Part shown: piece after piece, positions 25,076 through 32,796 of the stretch
How the letters are laid out: each line of letters starts with the position of its first letter
How positions within the stretch are numbered: the stretch's first letter is position 1
Assembly: GCA_018242725.1 (NCBI GenBank)
Contig: JAFEBI010000011.1
Location: forward strand, 124,001 to 188,000
Source of the DNA: Nitrospira sp.
Lineage (GTDB): Bacteria; Nitrospirota; Nitrospiria; Nitrospirales; Nitrospiraceae
DNA length: 64,000 bases
Direction of reading: 5' to 3'
Translations under genes and position numbers: made by a program
The notes under the pieces: generated by a model
Database searches by the model: none
The model's input: the letters and a program-made list of their open reading frames with translations, nothing else
What the model was told of the DNA's origin: nothing

Positions 25076-26188
25076 ATGCTTGCGACGAGGATTACACAAA
25101 AAGAAGGAACGTTTTATTTCATTGCCTACAAGGCCGGCGATCTGTTGGAAAAGGTTCGCTTCACGAGCCGGTACTATTTTGAAGGCGAGGAGATTGCGCA
25201 GACGAAAATCGCCGAACACGATGAGGTCGCGCAATTCATTACGGGGATCGAGCGAAGCGAAAAGGGTTTCCAGCGGGTCTTAAACCGACAGAAGATCAAA
25301 CAGATCGTCAATTTCTATGAAACCGTCGTGGCGCAACCGATGATTCCCGGTACGGTATTGCTTTTTACCGATGAAACGCTCCGCTTCCAAAAAACAGAGG
25401 GCTCGGAATCGATCGGACATCTCAGCGAACCCAAGGGAAAGTATCTGGTCATCGACGGACAGCATCGTCTTGCCGGGCTACACTTCTTCCATGAGAAACA
25501 TCCGGACCAGAGCCTGCAAGTGGAAGTTCCTTGCCTTCTGTTCGATGGGCGGAGCGCCGACTTTGCGACGGAGATGTTCGTCATCATCAACTCGACCCAC
25601 ACGCGCATCAATCGGTCTCATTTGGTCGATCTCTATGAGAAGGTGTCCTGGGAAAGTCCTGAAAAGAAGTTCACGGCCAAAGTCGTCAACCTGCTCTACA
25701 GCGAGTCTGACTCGCCGCTTCAGTACAAGATCAATCGTCTTGGAGGACGGAGCAAACAGGAGAAATGGATTTTGCAGTCCGAGGTGTTCAACGAGCTATT
25801 AAAACTTGTGACGGTCCACAAACGATGGATCGAATCGCACCTGGACATGAAGGCCGATCGTTGCTATGCATTGGTGCGGGACTATCTCAAAGGCGTCAAG
25901 GATGTGATGGGTGAGATCTGGGGACAGAATGATCGCTATATGTTCACGCGCGATGTTTCTCTCAAGGCGTTGATCCGAGTGTTGGACGATCTGGTTGTGG
26001 ATCGTCAACTCATCAGCGCCTGGGAGGAGCAGCGCTCACATCACCCGTTCGCTGAGCTCGTGAAGCCGTGGGCGACGCTCACCAAGGAGTTCCGGGCCGA
26101 CGGCTTTTATGAGCGGTTCCCTGCGAAAGGCCAGCTTGAACGGGTTCGCAAGATTCATCAGCGGCTGCTGGATGCAATTGTGGGGTAA
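25076..26188 (+). CDS. DGQHR domain protein (DndB-like fold)
   Basis: A 370-residue protein with the signature YLVIDGQHRLAGL (about 125-137) and FVIINSTHTRINRSHLVDLY, matching the ParB-like DGQHR/DndB superfamily. In Dnd systems DndB regulates or limits DNA phosphorothioation; the biochemical role of stand-alone members is unknown. No dndCDE or other modification or restriction genes are nearby. The start is the ATG giving MLATRITQKEG, preceded by GGAGG at a correct distance; the frame extends far upstream without similarity. It is followed 16 bp later by a START-like gene and then thiE, all read in the same direction. Confidence 0.85.
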   Translation: MLATRITQKEGTFYFIAYKAGDLLEKVRFTSRYYFEGEEIAQTKIAEHDEVAQFITGIERSEKGFQRVLNRQKIKQIVNFYETVVAQPMIPGTVLLFTDETLRFQKTEGSESIGHLSEPKGKYLVIDGQHRLAGLHFFHEKHPDQSLQVEVPCLLFDGRSADFATEMFVIINSTHTRINRSHLVDLYEKVSWESPEKKFTAKVVNLLYSESDSPLQYKINRLGGRSKQEKWILQSEVFNELLKLVTVHKRWIESHLDMKADRCYALVRDYLKGVKDVMGEIWGQNDRYMFTRDVSLKALIRVLDDLVVDRQLISAWEEQRSHHPFAELVKPWATLTKEFRADGFYERFPAKGQLERVRKIHQRLLDAIVG

Positions 26189-26204
26189 GCATACAGGGAC
26201 AGCC

Positions 26205-26764
26205 ATGGCTCTTTTCGCGCTGATCGTGTTCGAGCTGCTTCTGTCCGTTGATGTCACGGGGGCAGCGGTTTTCGAAGAAGCTGAAGCGGATCGGCTAGAA
26301 GTGGCAGTTGAGCCACAGGGAGGTGTCCGTGCAACGGCGCAGGTCCTGTTCCCGGCAACGCCGGCCGTGATCCAGTCTCTCTTGACCGATTACCAGCATT
26401 GGCCGGATTTGTTTGAAGTGCGAATGAAAGTGGTGACAGTGCTCGTGCGGGATGGCGTGGCGACGGTCGATCTTCGCATCGAACATCCGTTGATGCCCGG
26501 CGAACGGAAGTTGGTGACAGAGTCCACGATTTTGCCGAACGGCGGTCTCGTCACTGCTCTCACAGGTGGAGACTTTAAGCGGTATCACCGGGTCTGGAAA
26601 CTCAAGTCGGTCGAAGAGGGGAAGCAGACGCGGGCCGATTTCGAGCTCGTTGTAGAACCTGAGACGATGGTTCCGGATCGGGTGATTGCAATGGTGATGC
26701 GTCAAGAACTGGAAACCCATTTTCGGATCGTGAAACAAAAGGCGCAAGCGCAGGCCGGACGATA

Positions 26765-26765
<1 letters not shown>
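26205..26765 (+). CDS. Exported SRPBCC (START-like) protein
   Basis: A 186-residue protein. A signal peptide (MALFALIVFELLLSVDVTGA) is followed by a domain of about 140 residues resembling the polyketide-cyclase/START fold: VRATAQVLFPATPAVIQSLLTDYQHWPDLF, then VDLRIEHPLMPGERK and a C-terminal helix with RQELETHFR. Such folds bind a hydrophobic ligand in a deep pocket; the ligand here is unknown. The chosen ATG has a GGGAC site. Its TAA stop overlaps the thiE start (TAATG). Confidence 0.75.
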
Positions 26766-28109
<1,344 letters not shown>

Positions 28110-28134
28110 TTATCACCCAGATGCTTCTGTTTAT

Positions 28135-28256
28135 CAGGATGCTCAAAAAGGCTGTCCAGCAAGGTCGCAGCGAGCAAAGAGGCGAGGCGTACACTTCGGT
28201 ACGTTGAGCCTCTGAGCAATGCGAGAACGCCGCCGGCGGACCTTCTCAGCATCCTG
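28135..28256. repeat. 122-bp hairpin element with terminal inverted repeats
   Basis: The element starts CAGGATGCTCAAAAAGG and ends CCTTCTCAGCATCCTG, so its ends are imperfect inverted repeats. The centre folds into a second hairpin (GAGGC...CGTAC then GTACG...GCCTC, about 28180-28215). It fills the gap between bioD and the short-chain dehydrogenase and abuts the latter's TAG stop. The structure is like a REPIN or small MITE without coding capacity. I recall similar sequences as multicopy in Nitrospira genomes, but only one copy is in this window. Confidence 0.75.
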
Positions 28257-29000
28257 CTACAGATGTCGGCTGTCGCAATTCCAGACTTGTCCTGACACAT
28301 CTTTAAGCTGAGCCAGTCGGACTATGGTTCCAGTCACTTCCTCGATAGCTGGGGATCGACGTAGGGCATGGTCCGGCCATTCGCTTCCTTCCGGGAAGAT
28401 GCCTTCGGTCAAGTCAGTCTTCTGCCACCCAGGCAGGAGGAGATTCACTCGGATGTTCTGTGGTCCCCATTCAAGGGCAGCCGTCTTGACCAGCCCAATC
28501 AGTCCCGCTTTCGAGGTGGCATACGCGCTCTGTCCCTTCGCCCCGTGGAATCCGGTGTGGGACCCGATCACGATGATGGAGCCTCCGCCGCGAGTAAGCA
28601 AGTGAGGTGTCATCGCGCGTAGGCAGTGAAAGGTTCCAGTCAGATTGGTGGCGATGACGTTGTCCCAGATTTCATCTGAATGGCGGACCAGTAAGTCACT
28701 CTGTCCGATCCCCGCATTGCAGATCATCACCAATGGACCGGATGTGCAGCTGGAAAATCGATCGACCATGCGTCGAACTGGTGTTGCTTCGCGAACATCC
28801 GCCTGGTAGAGATCGCCGGTTCCTCCGGCGTTGATCACCTGTTCTAACGTTGCCGTTGCTGCCGATTCGTTCTGAGCATAATGGACCCCCACGTACCATC
28901 CAATCGCTCCAAAGGCCAAGCTGATCGCACGACCAATTCCGCCGGATGCGCCGGTGATCAGCACGGCTGGTCTCGGACCAATTGAGGATTGCATGGACAC
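28257..29000 (-). CDS. Short-chain dehydrogenase, FabG-like
   Basis: A 247-residue SDR. The cofactor motif TGASGGIGRAI (about 16-26), NAG in ICNAGIG, and the catalytic Ser-Tyr-Lys set in SHTGFHGAKGQSAYATSK are present, with the C-terminal GQVWNCDSRHL matching the substrate-loop end of 3-oxoacyl-ACP reductases. It is probably an NADP-linked ketoreductase; the precise substrate is unknown. It lies upstream of bioD, with the hairpin element between. In some bacteria a FabG paralogue is encoded with biotin genes, so a role in pimelate or acyl-ACP supply is possible. Confidence 0.85.
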   Translation of the reverse strand: MSMQSSIGPRPAVLITGASGGIGRAISLAFGAIGWYVGVHYAQNESAATATLEQVINAGGTGDLYQADVREATPVRRMVDRFSSCTSGPLVMICNAGIGQSDLLVRHSDEIWDNVIATNLTGTFHCLRAMTPHLLTRGGGSIIVIGSHTGFHGAKGQSAYATSKAGLIGLVKTAALEWGPQNIRVNLLLPGWQKTDLTEGIFPEGSEWPDHALRRSPAIEEVTGTIVRLAQLKDVSGQVWNCDSRHL

Positions 29001-29216
29001 AAATTATGCGAGGAGTGCTGTGCGAAGGCAAGCGAGAGGAGCAAATTGCAAAGAGAAAGATTAGATGCCCCCATCCAAATGGTGACGTCCCAGCTGGAGT
29101 TTATTGAAGCGCCGTCTCGGTCTTCAAAACCTGCTAGACAGGCATACGTACAGGCGCTACACTTGGGCCCTTCTTATTCCTAGGCAGCATGAAACGGCAG
29201 CGTTTTGGATTCAGCT

Positions 29217-30527
29217 ATGAGTGACATCTTCATCAGTTACGCCAGCGAAGACAGGAGCTGCGCAAAGTCCCTGGCTCATGCCTTGGAGCGAAAGGGCTGG
29301 TCCATCTGGTGGGATCGGCGGATTCCAATCGGGCGCTCATACGACGAGGTGATTGAAGAGGCCTTGGACGGTTCGAAAGCGGTGGTGGTCGTCTGGACTC
29401 AGACCTCGGTGAAATCGCAATGGGTGAAGAATGAAGCGCGGAAGGGGATGCGACGAGGTGTGTTGTTCCCCGTGATGCCGCTGGAAGAGGTGAAGATCCC
29501 GCTGGAGTTCGAGCATTTGCAGGCCGCGCATCTGATGGATTGGCAGCCGGAGCAGGATCACGCCGGTTTCGACCAATTTATCGATGATTTGGCCCACAAG
29601 ATCGGTGCCCCCGTTTCTGCTGAGGCTCAGCCAAAACAAATCATCGGCAAAGACGGCGCGTCGATGGTGCTGATTCCTGCGGGAAGTTTTTTGATGGGCA
29701 GCACGAAAGACGAGGTGGATCGGGCAATCCAGGACGGTGTTAAGGAGATGGGACTGGATCAACAGAGGTCCGAGGTCCGGATTAAACCAGAATTCCCGCA
29801 GCACAAAGCCCACATCGATGCGTTCTATCTGGACAAGTACGAGGTGACCAACCAGCTTTTCCATGAGTTTGTTCAGCAAACCGGATATCGAACGACGGCT
29901 GAGCGGGAAGGCAGTGCATGGTGCTTTGTTGAGGGAAAGCGCTGGAAGGAAGTGAAAGGGGCGAGTTGGCTGAAGCCTGAGGCTGGTGCGACGGTCTTTG
30001 ACTCTAACCGCGCGAAGCATCCTGTGGTGTGTGTCTCCTGGGACGATGCGCAGGCCTATTGTCAGTGGGCGGGGAAGCGGCTTCCCACGGAGGCGGAGTT
30101 CGAATATGCCTTGCGAGCTGGGAGCACGACGAAATACTGGTGGGGGGACAGGAATCCCGGGTTGCGCCGCGTTGAGAATATCGCCGATGAATCTGGGAAG
30201 CATCTTTTCAATACGATCATGAAGGACTATAACGACGGTGCAGTACGAACAGCGCCTGTTGGGAGCTATGAGGCCAATCCCTGGGGCCTGCATGATATGG
30301 GCGGGAACGTAAGCGAGTGGACGTCGGATTGGTATGACAAGACCTATTATGGCAAGAGCCCTGAGCGAAATCCCAAGGGGCCTTCGAGCGGTGAGTATAG
30401 GATGATTCGCGGTGGGTCCTGGAGCCGTGGACCGATCGACGTGCGGTCCGCATTCCGGATCTGGGTCACTCCCTCCACTCGGAGCGGCAGGGTTGGGTTC
30501 CGTTGCGCCCAGGACATTCCGAAATAA
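29217..30527 (+). CDS. TIR domain fused to SUMF1/FGE-like domain
   Basis: A 436-residue protein with two parts. The N-terminal TIR domain (1-135) starts SDIFISYASEDRSCA and includes WSIWWDRRIPIGRSY and SQWVKNEARKG, where the Glu corresponds to the NADase residue of active TIR enzymes. The C-terminal part (about 150-436) is a SUMF1/formylglycine-generating-enzyme-like domain with FLMGST, DKYEVTNQLF, AGKRLPTEAEFEYALR, DMGGNVSEWTSDWY and RGGSWSRG. The copper-binding Cys pair needed by true FGE is not there (GGSWSRGPIDVRSAFR), so it is likely a binding module of C-type-lectin-like fold. Role unknown; defence or signalling is an inference. It is upstream of VapBC in an accessory stretch. The ATG chosen is 12 bp inside a TTG-started frame. 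Confidence 0.85.
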   Translation: MSDIFISYASEDRSCAKSLAHALERKGWSIWWDRRIPIGRSYDEVIEEALDGSKAVVVVWTQTSVKSQWVKNEARKGMRRGVLFPVMPLEEVKIPLEFEHLQAAHLMDWQPEQDHAGFDQFIDDLAHKIGAPVSAEAQPKQIIGKDGASMVLIPAGSFLMGSTKDEVDRAIQDGVKEMGLDQQRSEVRIKPEFPQHKAHIDAFYLDKYEVTNQLFHEFVQQTGYRTTAEREGSAWCFVEGKRWKEVKGASWLKPEAGATVFDSNRAKHPVVCVSWDDAQAYCQWAGKRLPTEAEFEYALRAGSTTKYWWGDRNPGLRRVENIADESGKHLFNTIMKDYNDGAVRTAPVGSYEANPWGLHDMGGNVSEWTSDWYDKTYYGKSPERNPKGPSSGEYRMIRGGSWSRGPIDVRSAFRIWVTPSTRSGRVGFRCAQDIPK

Positions 30528-30600
30528 CCTTTACCCTTTGACCCTATTTCCTTTTCTCCGGGCGTTTCGTCCGCCCTGAGCTCGTCGAAGGGTGTGAGGT

Positions 30601-30635
30601 CCCGTTCGTGGTTCGACTAACTCACCACGAACGGG
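30601..30635 (+). terminator. Rho-independent terminator after the TIR-SUMF1 gene
   Basis: A 12-bp perfect stem (CCCGTTCGTGGT, 30601-30612, with 30624-30635) and an 11-nt loop are followed by TTTCTTT. It lies about 75 bp after the stop. The preceding CCTGAGCTCGTCGAAGG resembles half of a dispersed REP-type motif. Confidence 0.75.
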
Positions 30636-30928
30636 TTTCTTTGGTACAGTAAGTGCCGGATAACGTCATGCCATAGGCGTGTTCCATGAGCTTCCGGGTC
30701 TACATCCTTTGCTGTTCGTAAGGGGTCGGATACCTTTCTAAATATTCCTGTGAGGTCAGATTTCGAACTGTGCATGACAGTGGGTGTCCTTCCTGAATCT
30801 CAGATTGGTTTTGGTCTATCATCGTTCGCCAGAGCATCCTGATAGATGCGGCCAGCGCCAGCGTCTTTTCAATACGTTGCCCCTTTATCAAGCGAGCCTT
30901 ACAGTCGGTGTCTGCGGCTGGTAATCCA
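30636..30928. other. Non-coding stretch between TIR-SUMF1 and vapBC
   Basis: About 290 bp without a supported gene. A short plus-strand frame at 30686 encodes MSFRVYILCCS and then stops; this matches the start of GIY-YIG proteins and may be a decayed stub. The minus-strand 79-codon frame here has no family resemblance. The region seems to be a junction of an accessory island. Confidence 0.4.
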
Positions 30929-30957
30929 TTGTAAATCAATTAATTTCGATTTATAGT
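30929..30957 (+). promoter_or_regulatory. Promoter of vapBC with overlapping inverted repeat
   Basis: TTGTAA (-35, 30929-30934), a 17-nt spacer and TATAGT (-10, 30952-30957) form a good promoter ending about 37 bp before vapB. The spacer holds an AT-rich inverted repeat, AAATC...GATTT, which is a candidate operator for VapB autorepression. Confidence 0.6.
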
Positions 30958-30994
30958 GTAGCTGTATGGTCAACTGTGTAGTAGTGGTGAGCGT

Positions 30995-31249
30995 ATGGCT
31001 CTGAATATTAGAAATTCGGAAACAGAACGGCTGGCGCAGGCCATCGTGGCGCTGACCGGAGAAACAAAGACCGAGGCCGTGACGACGGCGTTGAAGGAAC
31101 GTCTTGAACATCTGAAACGACGGCGCAGGCGGAAGCGGCTGGCTGATGAGCTGGATGAGATCGCGCGGCATTGCGCCTCTCTGCCTTTGCGCGATAGGCG
31201 TACCGACGACGAAATTATCGGTTACGATGAGAACGGGATGCCCGCGTGA
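30995..31249 (+). CDS. VapB-type antitoxin
   Basis: An 84-residue protein in the Rv0623-like VapB family: ALNIRNSETERLAQAIVALTGETKTEAV is the DNA-binding N-terminus, a Lys/Arg-rich helix (KRRRRRKRLADEL) follows, and the acidic C-terminus (DDEIIGYDENGMP) would wrap the toxin. The stop overlaps the vapC GTG (GTGA), which couples the two genes. Together with its toxin it should repress its own promoter. Confidence 0.9.
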   Translation: MALNIRNSETERLAQAIVALTGETKTEAVTTALKERLEHLKRRRRRKRLADELDEIARHCASLPLRDRRTDDEIIGYDENGMPA

Positions 31250-31647
31250 TTGTGATTGATACGTCCGCAGTGGTGGCGATTTTGCGTGATGAGGCGGAGC
31301 GGCGGACGTTCAATGAGGCTATTGAAGAAGCCAAACGGTGTCTGGTGTCGGCCGTCAGTTTCGTCGAAGCTTCCATGGTGATGGAAGGCAGAATGGGATA
31401 TGACGGATTGAGGGATTTCGATTTGTTTATCCTGAAAGCGGGAATAGAGATCGTGCCGGTGGATGTCGAGCAGGCGAGCATTGCGCGGGGAGCGTTTAGA
31501 AAATTCGGTAAAGGTCGGCATGCGGCGAATTTGAACTTCGGGGACTGCTTCTCCTACGCATTGGCAAAGGTCATGGATGCGGCCCTGTTATTCAAAGGCC
31601 ATGATTTCTCACGGACAGATATTGAGTCAGCGGTGAAAGGACAATAA
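31246..31647 (+). CDS. VapC-type PIN ribonuclease toxin
   Basis: A 133-residue PIN domain with the four acidic residues expected for Mg-dependent RNA cleavage: Asp5 in VIDTSAVVAIL, Glu in SFVEASMVME (about residue 42), Asp in NFGDCFSYALA (about 101) and Asp in FKGHDFSRTDIE (about 119). The GTG start overlaps the vapB stop. VapC toxins typically cleave tRNA or rRNA loops; this target cannot be told. No truncation is seen, so the module looks functional. Confidence 0.9.
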   Translation: MIVIDTSAVVAILRDEAERRTFNEAIEEAKRCLVSAVSFVEASMVMEGRMGYDGLRDFDLFILKAGIEIVPVDVEQASIARGAFRKFGKGRHAANLNFGDCFSYALAKVMDAALLFKGHDFSRTDIESAVKGQ

Positions 31648-32022
31648 ACATCCTGAGTCCGGTGAAAGTAGGAGAATGGTTACCGAGAGCCATGGTTTCC
31701 TTGCCGCCAGTGCGTAGCCGGTCTTCGAGTCTGGGGAAGAACCTGCTCCTCTCCGATGCCCACTGCATCTGGTGTTTGTTCTCGAAACGTTTGTTTGGTT
31801 ACTGGATTGATCGTCGACTCCACGAACGCCATAATGACCCACCGGGTTTCTGCTGCTTTTCATCTGTCACAGATCTGTTCAAGTAGGGTGGAAGGTTATG
31901 TGGCGAGCTGTCGCATTGTCCGTTCCATTGCCCCTGATCGGCTTGCCGCTGTTGTGATGCCTATGGTACCGTGAAAAATCACGCGTCTGCAGTGAAGTGA
32001 AATGGTTAAACCTGGAGTGACT
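31648..32022. other. Gap after vapC, no supported gene
   Basis: About 370 bp. I see no RNA gene, terminator with a T run, or protein-like frame here; the frames present are short and without RBS. The last 20 bp hold the RBS of the next gene (GGAG). Confidence 0.4.
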
Positions 32023-32796
32023 ATGCGATCGGTCTTGAGTGTGGGGATTTGTTTACTGCTGAGCCTCTCGTTCTGGTCTGGGCTGTGTGGGGCGGACGAG
32101 TCCTTCACGATTACCAAGTCTGAGGAGTATTTCCCTGATACGCTGGGCAGTCGGTGGACCTATCGTGGTCAGATCAACGAGGGGCCGCTTCAAACTATTG
32201 AACTGAAGTTTTTTGAGAATGTCTCGACGGTTTCGGGAACCAAGACCCTCAATGGGGTGGCCGTGACCGTGTTTCACGACACGAATCCCGGCAATCATGG
32301 AGAGTCGGATAGTTTTTATCGTCGGGATATGGTCGGCATCGTCTATTATGGATCTGAGCCTGGCACGCCGCTGGAAAAACAGATCACGCCTTATCAGATT
32401 TTCCGGTTTCCCCTCAAAGTCCCGTCGTCGTTTCAACAATTCGATCGAAAGGGGCTCGATTTTGGGAGCGACATGGATCGCGACGGAACGGACGAAACGG
32501 TGGATGCGCAGGGGTGGAGCAAGGTGATCGGTCGAGAAACCATCACGGTGCTGGCCGGAACGTTCCAGGATGCGGTTAAAGTTGAAGCGCGCATGAACAT
32601 GCATATTCACCTGTCCGGCAGTAAATACACCGTCTCAGGTATCGATGTGATGACGGCGTGGTTTGCCAAAGGGGTCGGCCTCGTGAAATATACGGAGCGT
32701 CAAGAATTGTCCGCCATAAAAGAAGACCGTGGTGTTGTGACGGAGATCACGGAAGAGCTGGAAGAGTACGAGATAAAATCTGCCAAGGCTCACTGA
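32023..32796 (+). CDS. Exported protein of unknown function
   Basis: A 257-residue protein. The ATG giving MRSVLSVGICLLLSLSF is preceded by GGAG and opens a signal peptide cleaved near CGA-DES. The mature part starts with EEYFPDTLGSRWTYRG, a motif seen in many small secreted beta-rich proteins of unknown role, and has FGSDMDRDGTDETVD, which resembles a calcium-binding DxDxDG loop. The middle (VIGRETITVLAGTFQDAVKVEARM) recalls DUF3108-like beta sandwiches. It ends seven bases inside the stop of putA, read convergently. No close function can be assigned. Confidence 0.75.
   Translation: MRSVLSVGICLLLSLSFWSGLCGADESFTITKSEEYFPDTLGSRWTYRGQINEGPLQTIELKFFENVSTVSGTKTLNGVAVTVFHDTNPGNHGESDSFYRRDMVGIVYYGSEPGTPLEKQITPYQIFRFPLKVPSSFQQFDRKGLDFGSDMDRDGTDETVDAQGWSKVIGRETITVLAGTFQDAVKVEARMNMHIHLSGSKYTVSGIDVMTAWFAKGVGLVKYTERQELSAIKEDRGVVTEITEELEEYEIKSAKAH

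Noticed and set aside
30686-30721. Short frame MSFRVYILCCS resembling the start of a GIY-YIG nuclease
   Set aside because: Only 11 residues before a stop and no continuation in other frames; too little to call a pseudogene.
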